49,942 nt of DNA from CAYGVT01 sp964353355 (GTDB lineage: Archaea > Thermoplasmatota > DTKX01 > GCA-020343715): assembly GCA_964353355.1 (NCBI GenBank), contig CAYGVT010000100.1, positions 1-49,942 on the forward strand. The letters run 5' to 3'. A model generated the notes under the pieces. It was not told where the DNA came from, did not search any database, and worked only from the letters and a program-made list of their open reading frames with translations. Both the position numbers and the translations under genes were made by a program. Below are positions 47,901-49,942 of the stretch, one piece after another (position 1 is the first letter of the stretch; each line of letters opens with the position of its first letter).

Positions 47901-49942
47901 ACCACCCAAAACTACTACCTCGCCGTCGCCGCCTCCACGAACGAGGCCATGTCGTACGGCCTCACGCACCTCGTCCTTGACAAGGGCGACGCCGTCTTCG
48001 CGACCCTCACGTCGCTCGAGCACTCGCTCGGTGACTGGCCGACCATGTTCGTCGCGTACCAGGGGGAGGTGGAGAACGAGGTGGGCCTGAGGGAGATGGC
48101 CGCCCAGTACTTCTACTCGAAGACGGTCAAGTACACGCACACGGCGCCCACCAACTTCTACATCGTCGTCGGGTACAGGCACTACTCGTGGCACTATCAC
48201 CTCCAGCTCGACATCTGGCGCTGCAAGACGGGGACCTGGGAGCACCTCGAGCACTACGGCTCGGTGGGATGGAACGGCTACGAGGAGCTCGTGGACTACA
48301 CCTTCAACGCCACCACGGGGGTCCCGGAGGTCCCCGAGCCGACCGTGGTCGTCGGGGACGCGGAGTGCGCCCAGCAGCCGTTGCGGCGGTGGACCGCCAC
48401 GGTCATGCCGGCGTGGGCCTTCGAGGTCGACCCCGGCAATCTCAACGCGGTAGACATGCCACTGGACATCACGCCCCCGCCGGGCACCACGCCCGGCCGC
48501 TACGAGCTGCGCGTTCGCGTCCGCTCGGTCACGAACAACTACGTGACATCGGAGGTCGTCATCGTCATCAATGTCACCGCGTACGGCGCGCACGTGGACA
48601 TCGACCCCGGCGAGCGCACGGCCATGCCCAACGAGAGCGTGGTGTACACCGTCCGCGTCAACAACACGGGCCTCCTGAGGACGACCTTCGACCTCGTGCC
48701 CACCATCCTGAATGCGACAATCTCGCTCGGCAACGTGACGCTCGACCCCGGTGAGAACGTGACCGTCACCCTCACCGTCCCCGGCAGCGTGACCTCACGG
48801 TACCCGGCCGGCCTGTACCACGTCGGCGTGCGCGCGATCCCCCGTCCCGAGCCGACGATATGGGGCATGGGCTGGACCCGCCTGGTCATCCTCGAGAGGC
48901 ACGCGCTCGACGCCACGGCGATGCCCCCCGTGCTCAAGGTGAACCTCACCGGCCCGGGCGCCGTCTACAACGTCACCGTCTCCAACACGGGCAACATCGA
49001 CCAGGACGTGCACCTGGAGCTCTATGGCGTGCCCGCTGGCATCTCATGGTACTTCACCGAGACCGACTTCCACCTGGGCGGCCTGATGGACAGGACCGTC
49101 CTGCTGGTCGTCCAGCCCTCGGTGGAGGGCGTGTTCAACTTGACCATAGGAGTGGTGTGCTTGAGCAACTCGTCCCTGACATTGAACCGGACCGTCGTGC
49201 TGGTGGCAGGATTCCTGATGACCACTCTCGTGCTCGGCAACGCAACCGCGGTGTACACTGACGATGGAAGCGTGTCCGTCTCGCTCCTCGACGAGCGCGG
49301 CAGGCCCGTCACTGGCCCCAGCACCGAGGTCACCATCGAGTACCTCGCGGACGGCGCATGGCACGACCTGCTCGGCGCGAGGCTGCCGCTCTCGGACGGC
49401 TCCGCCTCGGCGACGTTCGCGACGCCGGACCGTGTGCCGGCCACTTACCAGCTGAGGGCCATCTACGAGGGCACGCTCAAGTACAACGCCTCCGTGGGCA
49501 ACGCCTGGATGTACCTCCTCAAGGAGACGCCGGTCCCAGCGGTCGAGGATGCGCGCGTGCAGTGCACGGACGCGACGACGGTCAGCTACGTCATCCTGGA
49601 CGACGACGGCGAGCTGGTGCCGGTCGATGGCTCCGGCCTCTCCCTCGAGTACCTCGATGGCGCCACCTGGCGCGCGCTGGACGCTACGTTCTCCCCGACC
49701 TCGCAGAGCGACGGCGAGGTCACCTTCAACGCCCCGCCCGCGCCCGCGGGCGTGTACGACATGCGCCTCACGTACGATGGCGACGACTACTACGCCCTGG
49801 GCTACGGCACCGGAACGCTCGACCTGCTGCCCGAGGGCACCTCCCTGGTCTTCGACGGCGACACCGAGGGCGTCTACGGCGGCTCGGCCACGCTCTCGTG
49901 CACCCTCACCGACCCCGATTCCGGCCTCGGCATCCCCAACGC
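26943..49942 (+). CDS. Giant modular surface protein, at least 7,666 aa (3' end beyond window)
   Basis: One frame stays open from a TGA at 26886-26888 to the window edge. The only plausible start is TTG 26943, with GGGGGGAT just upstream; residues 13-37 are a signal or anchor sequence. Domains in order: transglutaminase-like (about 213-350), helical region with hydrophobic segments (about 540-1000), Gly/Ser/Thr-rich beta region, NEW3/Ig-like domains, long helical region (about 1790-2160), alpha/alpha toroid (2270-2560), more Ig-like domains, jelly-roll-like domain (about 2905-3100), GATase-like fold (3200-3394), FG-GAP propellers (about 3613-3900, 4147-4490), seven GATase-like repeats (4755-6154), two CARDB (6155-6365), PPC-like row (6365-7130), NEW3/Ig-like to the end. 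Many N-x-S/T sites suggest glycosylation. Likely a cell-surface scaffold comparable in size to halomucin; no definite enzymatic role. Confidence 0.92.
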   Translation, partial: MAQPEGALSQGALRAFAVFTTVLMLGSTISSSLFAAVDDGRWPLGSPLGEGGGPAEEWTPIEPPEGAPVVLGHEYDPALAVSKVASTWILDENTTTNVSVDLFVVNAYGGSIRGVVLEQRLTDNVTLVNASIPPSASGDHLLWPVGDLPVTGTFTLHLELRVTTAAANFTDADTGLRVYGHRGARAVYAHSPPLRFVNKWLSEYLKSTVDANKDDLYVKNTGIAIGGSVAGIYEYVRDFIQYETYRGSLRGARGTLWGMAGNSVDKSNLLVALLRGAGIPCRYVTGTLDNDDARILVGSMFVSGETIIGHYTPGEPLADPTNDASLLAEAKNHTWVEYYFGQDQWRALDPSFPGATVGENFASPTDRFSETPEYWRHHVRVKVRVEEWELFAAAEGRLNMMTVFNEVYPTAKLVGQNSYFTHEVTKKGNGPERLPFGGWNPYYSESTTYQDKLIIANETTYGKTYMEELYPTDAYQLLSNEFIAEWLDIELTSPDGTKTTVSRNIFDKLGYQYRRADDSCYLDEPMMVRKPPISGVEIYSLLIAPSRVPYTAITNQLERFQETYAAYNESAKHNSTPAEKAALKKAINRKHLDLLHLAALELAHISDMRDLLSQDVLGIKSYFVEPRVLIASFEVKSPEFYFILDWRYNDIRAIAKPGTSIHMPWKYQEQKGVTDTDAEAELMEAYAPNQTVISLNAILKQADKEGIPVVYLTKEWDFMVGRLAISSEAKKRIKSALNAGRTVVVPSGNVTIAGKPRIAWWEQDPLTGKVYSVGENGLHFSLCSCMCCIAIIGILSSMASTYMAVGGSVELFGDAMNKFGDAVIAVIDWVAGVSYGTKEQFKAAYNETRKKTSDFIAAAYLSLMYSLELVASGIADIAGSAPGLAGTIQNLAKAFGTDIVYAGMSNYFHTEFKVLFANNHGQAVVLAGNPIVDITSQIQAGLSVVCDIAQKVSGEMSSLATEILGGVAMGVGICLGIFKMGVGLVLGAYMSAYLKQFQNLVIAMGFGPADPVGRRELPHNTTANVTATADLSGTSLLGTVYTSHLSMVGSTGVAGDWASAVDHSFTYEELDSPSATVYDATGSLVGTGALDVTAVSPWGTIDGAASYNFTGKGVVGVHATPAPGVAATAHLSPYAGTATASSGSLTVLLLDADLLVGATSYRGRCTIICTAATLKGDGAAGFGHHGQSVLVSSSGSNLTLGGHTGSLTLGGSAVGDGGSISFTDFRGNVVVTPHNSSHDKAVVTGTVQRVMYLGVNRTSVSLAGPHQSFDLRASVHSNADDSYVLRATVPWGTLNESQVPPSQLGSTSLADIIAEESWGVDVHSDGSISVVPMPGTAPGTYWVTLSARSRTVASLYDEAIIEVTVPRYDLLVYGVTSADYSDHTITIENQGNVARELMLECDYTHTDWLVLNRQNLTAVPGRVYSSSLYIAPPLDASWPSGEQTVHVNVTDRETSTVIKTLDVKLTFPNPTISSLTVTGPVYSESRTVATYNVNVTNSGSETAIVAFASTSPPGWGVWTPTAVVIPVGQARNVTLKLTQSDGAWGAGAHTFTVSAFPIIKSSNVVSANATMTIDRPYAGAVNVTVGDETPDYPGSSYDIGLQNGGIKSDEFTFTATGLPTSWFSLDSTGLSLARDARGNVTLLVHPDSPTYAPGPLSFTLVIASRNDPTTTTVLGVDFTMPELYGLDAYADRPEVYLAPSGNVTLRLLVSSLANVNDTVDVTYTAPAGWTVTLSSSMSLPLGTVAWQELTIQASGGTVGSTYSVNVTVTSRGDGNRTDTVSVSVLVLAAEKVALANAAAEAARLAELAYHPDAAAALADLLTHLVPFLLDDTNTTLKPYVLADLLTVAAETEAINSSVSAAITSARSALMATSDPSNYLPIYANLTAALQDLNDILRPISVWMPTLRDRLLELAQEANATAAFVRMTYEFETEAALLTLRDVAMAYRASPHEEALKGYLSDVMEASGSLVASNYASYPTIKAQGVVLRNAGSGAGPATGWALVGHIVNATEALRAIRPALPPIAEEREELIAAGRQADIAAYNASRSSESVGNYDVYDETLQIERYIGRLLAGWVDAGDFDDQSKTNRNLLGTHLATLRTKLLGNFTGVATAYPALAGGLFDLSTAIPAHTGYALAADLLALAENLTLLREVYRLIDLSGVSLTLFPPANIVVAGAKTPYRITIHNLATAVNNVTLSFSGLSTAWLDLPTYSYSLKANETRVLNFNCSAPSGTAAGLMRFNVSATPEEAVAQVTKPGILVVTVHLGVSRINQASIKAAIERGIAYLRRSQNWDGSWSYGDGFDITVSVGITALCAWSMMNHGVPPSDPSVKMALDYIVENVNWQRRTIYSISEMYETSMALIALCEAHDEKYETLINTTANALVGYQRVYNNNHMWRYSYDSTDVDLSVAGWVMMGLGTVEWDLPEQAWAWCEDYLTKYQNADGGYGYTPGGSSYREMTGSGTLGLLLAGVPPSDIRVRAGLGWLSAHATFSSSWLYYAYIYHTRCFHAAQMPTPWFDDLSEWLLSHQEAAGSWYSEPRDMATPLALLCLEYNIGEYSSAKIFKRVLVDLTPRNMAVPRGSTGEYNVLLENKGGRDTVNLRVEGVPESWVTFDQVAVYVPSRTTKVVGMRVTPPLNAPLGDYTVTVISQSASLATSIYLASANLTVSEALSVDLEVEPGIQQGGQGVPSRYLATITNTGILTDRYVLEVEAWWLPGGSQHPLNPNLAWRASDYRFRVPVTVYAGFYDRQDELIELELNLTRKLIEAGAVGNVNVSRVRLVEYDAAGQYIRDVPLNLTKGDGFDPREAAVVLINFTVPGEFLANQVRWYALNFDLTDVKYNQSLLEPMRGGRGVIPDLTLTPDTPGPGDDIALEYLPMGTGPVYDVKVHYSTDGSIWQSKAMTRPVIDDFSTDGSLDDDNWSIISGGDAGLTVSKVGGCAVINGTTTRSGWYTTGFYLDRKLEGSFELSFDVLLARGMVAGSSRRFYFELETDFMEGTSKEVVQIYATSDDRGYKVYSNRGSVSWNPAITASFTRSEDVRFHRWTVRYDAGYQTLEVYVENELACKFQNMVLGPVRPYFFYHGYYNALPLTIHIDNVTLQNRATIDALGFESPLELQLTYRDYAGIMHATPVQQILVDGTAPIPSVPSPPAEANAGSDVAIVADPVDGYSLSEATLDYKAPGGDWEEVPMTSSIEAIAPRRALWLRDSSSVYLQQQTPEWSYKIVDAGSPFASTVLRTLSDYDVVLITSITQGQFGLDLPEFQTRLLEWVERGGNLLVGMPGAAMTGVLGANYATLTSTTYDVVDPDHPLVSYPWPDHSTGWGETSIYGYWTMTTPSLYHIVRAHPSDVYNRAVTMVRHHGKGVIVLDSLRFGTSTNQEVGTWHIQNILEYFQRNRLTNAGQYSTAASPTETTHPVADNTDTVFAFRHPGAVALQLHIAEMSTEDGYDFLEVLDAQGLRVQLLTGDATDLWTSPVYGDTCYIRLRTDASLSSWGFKVDLIRHHGLLTGVIPVVGRVGQLSYRVDATDGAGNSATGTVRTLELVEPPVVLNVTTSPAHPSASDGTTVDAEVLDTVVRDDTAAEWGSGTLTNLTAREAADHDRLALKDRLTTGRFMAAGDESGNIYVIQVASDGTLSNKTKVATASGSQRGLAVGDFDEDGDLDIVCVYTSDGYLYLIRRNADGTFAAPVKTAAYMGATTRYSYVLAPGDFNEDGHLDIMGALQWTQVSLVKGNGDGTFSAAITVVSGLPNSVVGGTASDLDGDGHMDFIMVLTGTDAKMRALLGKGDGTFTMRDATVPQPGSSQTMAWMAPADLDGDGTMDLLASMYSGELWMLSGDGDGTNFTRVGYSRDLSYQGGISLLDYDADGDLDVVLVESSSKAIKVLRNDGMASGAPVLTEVSTTTISTAVVYALSAPAWPDVRVGTMTSPVRDTGAPTSWRYVRAMHATPEGCGLKLEVRTSADNSSWSTWTAVWSTPAPAGQPVALAAFPGQPMARYVQWRAEISDPTGMAGPALLSVELMGVSSDPSVELRWRAGDADMFTGWSTATMSRQSAGHYRGTVPAAPTAPAGYLDLLVSARSGTGPAGSAPWSVYRDGSGPVTVSMRAQPFYAGTGTSVRVIAAIEDTSDVASAKLYYSLDGSTWSSTDMALGKDLGSDMDGDGICEIVVSILSNGKVAVLNGSSMATDWSVNIGSNTLKALATGDIDGDGLVELVIADKQSGNSMTLLVYRYDGSSGTYSLVHSFASASEGYVTALALGDVDGDGALEVVRAEGGSTMVLSEWDGRALKDVQTLTGIPRFDDMAVVDWDGDGEYEVIVTDVSSNARARVYSWSGSALVQEYLSPIIGDTLNSFELGDIDGDGMLDLVTSAQNLYGSGLDGVVVLRALGTDWYEPTATWGPFGTMVRVGDIADWDGDGRPEVLVGHRVTGGLPGGTRVQTLEWSGAAGGLVVDWASETLPNQWSGPGRFADVDGDGRLEAVGGCDNGVVYVFEPTQHRPAKASASFGSTSTGTDQPHALITMGSPTTWSAVVSAPGSEAIVRYYIEATDGAGMKRTSMVRTYTADGTAPSIPSVSSPPSYVRVQDTVDVWCNVTDGVSIGGVALEWNVTGGAWASIPTTRIAGSLTSAEFKATVPATGSATTVTYRVVARDLANNSRTSTTRSYIVDTPPAFAALSKAYASGAFRFAVNVTDNGTLASVKLSYSTDGGATWTTVDMTHSSPTYRYNLSASATDLVYFVITATDDHGLVTVWRDRTGPSAIALVVADPAALTAEEQGVLSVLNGMYFRISLIDDARATPSNLTMYDLVVTCDNGRIATTTVTRLIENGTGVLLLEDAMRIVASTGWSTSTSSAYLSLSVAYDQAPLRAMYKLAPVIQGSGSAGRVSAVPSGWTVVALNTEGTYYTVIKMVNATAGGRAITFPYDIRYLNARGTLVLREVLNWTSGEPVMGNIMAASGKVLLLVGSDAGTPDSREARTLSILTSWGYSVQTVMVRDIALLNATPAKALVTTEWYTAWGSLDYHYDRIFGAGTPIIYLYEALRTQYDSGWYVGTASNYYYTYVFNATWFLKYYEGVRFYCQNTGGGARTTGTPTGWTLLGYNAYGTGEHTAFGVEAGGKRSFALTQDPLYYTTDGEFLLWRMLENATGAATPANESVPSGRTVLVISGGTGGSSPTLTTQEAALANLLRSWGHTLYYLPQRNMTRTNVSQALLVTATHQLDTNSPAYKLYDRALSQGVGVVLLYSAAATYGGSWWGDSGTTGRLTRVQNTTTVFRDHPGLSFYATDSAYTYAQYSTILSGWTALGWCNYDNYRNWMQKAGPGGKWEFFMGYDPSGLNANGVYFLERLFNYSCGRGLPAQRSVPAGGALLIISSSDWRTPTLTVRERPVSDELIRQGYTVTYVFHRDLRTVNYSAASLIVVVESITGYRSWAPELDAALAAGIGTVLLYTSTAMYQGLYSWDSNDGRWFIVESATAFLTGMSGYSFYGQDTGVAYAYTGTPSGFTRIGRNNNNYGSAFYKSGAGGQRMCVLTYDPASLRADTLYERLFRSARGLTMGSIHASADVVVLTSSPANSTKSPSMREMRLAELLAVEGLTCEFMPFLEARRLDLSASRMVAATEAVPFGTDTITSMIDGGKGVLLTYTAAVASGANYFTDTYYNYRYLIVSPGGGFLTGYDDYGGYMYDADSTVCIVNNMVPTGWTLNGYTQQSSAYRVAYSRANSTSRGYGAMFTYDPLCLNAYGIQLLCSAIEYCLDGVPDRAQVRPGASVLVIESSDETGATLNTIESAADAQLRASGCLVQYVYWGRLGRVNVSRAAGVYITEYRMSIKVVKAHYDAGTRIGLIYSGGQAAGGSWNWWNDWYPRYYTATSATGFNGQYQGSYLQMQSTGSVISLTGGHPSDLTRDGYGYYTHYWTGFHKEHATSGGRLAALAFDPRYLTDSGKSLFANMVSWVEGRSLPMRNVTLGRAVLVLNELDETGAGRSTRETALAANLTALGHTVQYVSYINASRTDFRNAALIAFCDWTPAQYLVDQLIDTLGKGVLMVHGAGRFAGSWSSWDYAPIRNAYVITSTAFLSNYTATTSKTVMSSGPAYYITNNVPPTGWTTIGRNTYSASYHTCIYRTSSLGGRGAIFSYDPSVLTADGKKMLNETVYWTRGANATLPKATADLSPTSMAANRSSPSEGELVQLNATVKNEGSSNVSLPFQVTFYIDGAYLATKQVSNLSASASVNVTAVWRARPGRHTASVRVDSGGGVVESDESDNTRSLTLPSVTGPDLVAGTASVVPASAPDGKLVNVTIRVYNNGTKDVTSSFQVAVLNGTTILGWKIVQGLAKGANVNVSIALVALSSRSGLMSVVDYLDQVQETDETNNTRALNGGFTGPTDQTFQVKRGTWLHVEIKTLTFTDGGSTVTCLLKDPAGESQHGFVLAASSVGTQVFDYYVDLNGTWHLVMSYAHSSFDYEARFTAVDPGTGTARTLTYRHKVGTGPWAGRDYSLVVPAAAGIYLNPATAIQAEGGTYLNVSLQSLTWTNSGNDVYLSVVDPDGNVVTARYHNDASGFGTRTIKVIADASGNWTVRVWYEHGRLEYNLTVEVTDPTSHLRMSYWHRGTTGSWVTGGTSNVRSYTVQVPSVTGEYLRPGVVLSARGGTWLNLTLQSLDIGYDNWASVYILNSTGAVVMRRYYSGSDDFNTMRTLAFLLDEGGTWRIRLSTNAYWWQYSLTVFWTDDATGMPRQLWATAGVGIRVAPGSKDYLFSVSAPTPRPFGYNRVLAATTGDTVTVRLTMKERYNNQLIDMRLLDDQGFIIEERVDTAANFASGVTESAGLLFDGRWTMAFRIDSDWAHVLVEVTLSTASGSTTYTHWGCLASADATWRYYYIDVAGSDLDQKYEPGDTAPALQGTLVDIYMQGGAYRSASTFCYVTLMFPDGRTAASLVKSSDQWSVHRLRYIPEKAGNWTLRVTTSQESWSYRLAMAVTDPSTGTTKWYNSTQSIGSRSTTTQNYYLAVAASTNEAMSYGLTHLVLDKGDAVFATLTSLEHSLGDWPTMFVAYQGEVENEVGLREMAAQYFYSKTVKYTHTAPTNFYIVVGYRHYSWHYHLQLDIWRCKTGTWEHLEHYGSVGWNGYEELVDYTFNATTGVPEVPEPTVVVGDAECAQQPLRRWTATVMPAWAFEVDPGNLNAVDMPLDITPPPGTTPGRYELRVRVRSVTNNYVTSEVVIVINVTAYGAHVDIDPGERTAMPNESVVYTVRVNNTGLLRTTFDLVPTILNATISLGNVTLDPGENVTVTLTVPGSVTSRYPAGLYHVGVRAIPRPEPTIWGMGWTRLVILERHALDATAMPPVLKVNLTGPGAVYNVTVSNTGNIDQDVHLELYGVPAGISWYFTETDFHLGGLMDRTVLLVVQPSVEGVFNLTIGVVCLSNSSLTLNRTVVLVAGFLMTTLVLGNATAVYTDDGSVSVSLLDERGRPVTGPSTEVTIEYLADGAWHDLLGARLPLSDGSASATFATPDRVPATYQLRAIYEGTLKYNASVGNAWMYLLKETPVPAVEDARVQCTDATTVSYVILDDDGELVPVDGSGLSLEYLDGATWRALDATFSPTSQSDGEVTFNAPPAPAGVYDMRLTYDGDDYYALGYGTGTLDLLPEGTSLVFDGDTEGVYGGSATLSCTLTDPDSGLGIPN
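27579..27992 (+). other. Transglutaminase-like domain in the giant protein
   Basis: The pattern AGNSVDKSNLLVALLRGAGIPC is followed by NHTWVEYY and WRALDPS. This matches the transglutaminase-like fold with His333 and Asp349 in place, but Ser263 occupies the catalytic cysteine position. A similar GN.xD variant is common in secreted bacterial and archaeal proteins. Confidence 0.7.
33750..34630 (+). other. Alpha/alpha-toroid (squalene-cyclase/prenyltransferase-like) domain in the giant protein
   Basis: Helical repeats with the signature of this fold: GIAYLRRSQNWDGSWSYGDG, then ALVGYQRVYNNNHMWRYS, EDYLTKYQNADGGYGYTPGG and LSEWLLSHQEAAGSWYSEP (QW-like Q..DG.W / Q..DGG elements). No DxDD cyclase motif and no thioester GCGEQ motif is visible, so a binding or structural role is likelier than catalysis. 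Confidence 0.75.
35658..36230 (+). other. Jelly-roll (LamG/concanavalin-like) domain in the giant protein
   Basis: IDDFSTDGSLDDDNWSIISG opens a domain of alternating strands (FELSFDVLLARG, FYFELETDF, HRWTVRYDAGYQTLEVYVEN) typical of the concanavalin-like fold that often binds sugars. The assignment is by strand pattern, not by a unique motif. Confidence 0.5.
36540..37125 (+). other. Lone Rossmann/GATase-like domain in the giant protein
   Basis: RRALWLRDSSSVYLQQQ, YDVVLITSITQGQF, LLEWVERGGNLLVGMPGA and HHGKGVIVLDSLRFG give the alternating strand-helix order of ThuA/GATase1-like domains. It resembles the seven-fold repeat units further downstream but is clearly more diverged. Confidence 0.5.
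37780..38640 (+). other. FG-GAP/VCBS propeller 1 in the giant protein
   Basis: Repeats with calcium loops DFDEDGDLDIV, DFNEDGHLDIM, DLDGDGHMDFI, DLDGDGTMDLL and DYDADGDLDVV, spaced about 50-65 residues apart, forming an integrin-like propeller. Confidence 0.85.
39380..40410 (+). other. FG-GAP/VCBS propeller 2 in the giant protein
   Basis: A second set of calcium-loop repeats: DMDGDGICEIV, DIDGDGLVELV, DVDGDGALEVV, DWDGDGEYEVI, DIDGDGMLDLV, DWDGDGRPEVL and DVDGDGRLEAV, about 55 residues apart. Six or seven blades would make a complete propeller. Confidence 0.85.
41205..45405 (+). repeat. Seven tandem ~600-bp (200-residue) repeats in the giant gene
   Basis: Units start at 41205, 41796, 42402, 43017, 43605, 44217 and 44817 (spacings 588-615 bp, always in frame). 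Each begins with a hydrophobic strand (VLLLVGSD, VLVISGG, LLIISSS, VVVLTSS, VLVIESS, VLVLNEL). A helix, a second strand (GYSVQTV, GHTLYYL, GYTVTYV, GHTVQYV), a third strand (ALIV-like) and G.GV.LLY follow. Most units then have P.GWT..G.N.Y and F.YDP..L...G motifs before the next unit. Unit 1 is the most diverged. The order of elements fits a class I glutamine-amidotransferase-like (ThuA/DUF4350-like) fold, without a nucleophile cysteine after the G.GV.LLY strand. Confidence 0.85.
45406..46035 (+). other. Two CARDB domains in the giant protein
   Basis: Two adjacent copies of the CARDB pattern: ATADLSPTSM...VVESDESDNTRS and GPDLVAGTASVV...VQETDETNNTRA. The E.DE.(N/D)N ending is diagnostic. The same domain type ends two membrane-anchored proteins encoded at 9172-12494. 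Confidence 0.8.
46036..48330 (+). other. Row of PPC-like domains in the giant protein
   Basis: Four or five diverged beta-sandwich units, each with a G(D/G)T(W/Y)L.V.(L/I)..L strand, a (V/L).D..G..V segment and a closing G.W.(I/V/L)R(V/L) strand (GNWTVRVWY, GTWRIRLST, GNWTLRVTT). This is the signature of pre-peptidase C-terminal-like domains. Boundaries are approximate. Confidence 0.6.

Noticed and set aside
45081..48593. Long minus-strand open frame (1170 codons) opposite the giant gene; similar ones at 33564-36185, 31359-33497 and 28497-30332
   Set aside because: Composition is dominated by Arg, Gly, Val, His and Asp with no domain pattern, while the plus strand reads as clear beta-rich domains. 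These are antisense openings caused by high GC.
1..49942. CRISPR array, rRNA, origin or defence system
   Set aside because: No regularly spaced direct repeats, rRNA segments, cas or restriction genes were seen. The repeats found are in-frame protein repeats.

Overview
The window looks like a high-GC archaeal chromosome segment. The signs are archaeal TATA-like boxes ahead of several genes, a tRNA-Ala without an encoded CCA end, an Nre-family DNA-repair protein with a probable PCNA-binding tail, a DUF2080 transposon protein, and several secreted proteins with one C-terminal membrane anchor. A Thermoplasmatota-like lineage is my best guess; this is an inference from gene content, as no marker gene is present.

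Left edge (1-2.8 kb): the start of a transposase with its DUF2080 partner on the minus strand, a decayed aquaporin (MIP) gene with stop codons and an internal deletion, an intact ALDH7-type aldehyde dehydrogenase, and tRNA-Ala(TGC). At 2.8-5.1 kb a minus-strand metabolic operon encodes an LsrF-like class I aldolase/thiolase, a zinc-dependent medium-chain dehydrogenase (4-nt overlap), and a small DUF3795 cysteine-rich protein.

5.2-24.2 kb is a cell-surface island. Three minus-strand genes (CARDB/Ig protein; BNR-propeller/Ig/CARDB protein; FG-GAP/UnbV/PKD protein) face two very large plus-strand genes (SBBP-propeller/cadherin-like protein, 1719 aa; FG-GAP protein, 1969 aa). All five have an N-terminal signal sequence and a C-terminal membrane anchor. 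The two plus-strand proteins also share a conserved cytoplasmic tail of about 70 residues that I cannot assign to a known family.

24.4-26.8 kb holds a two-gene DNA-repair-like operon on the minus strand: Nre, then a spore-photoproduct-lyase-like radical SAM protein.

From 26943 to the end of the window one plus-strand frame stays open for 23,000 nt. It encodes at least 7,666 residues of a giant modular surface protein with no stop in the window. It contains, in order, a transglutaminase-like domain, internal hydrophobic segments, Ig/NEW3-like domains, a helical region, an alpha/alpha-toroid (squalene-cyclase/prenyltransferase-like) domain, a jelly-roll-like domain, one Rossmann/GATase-like domain, two FG-GAP propellers, seven tandem ~200-residue Rossmann/GATase-like repeats (period about 600 bp), two CARDB domains, a row of PPC-like domains and terminal Ig-like domains. 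This gene, its seven-fold repeat and the shared tail of the two neighbouring proteins are the most notable content. Most of the window appears devoted to building and anchoring the cell surface.
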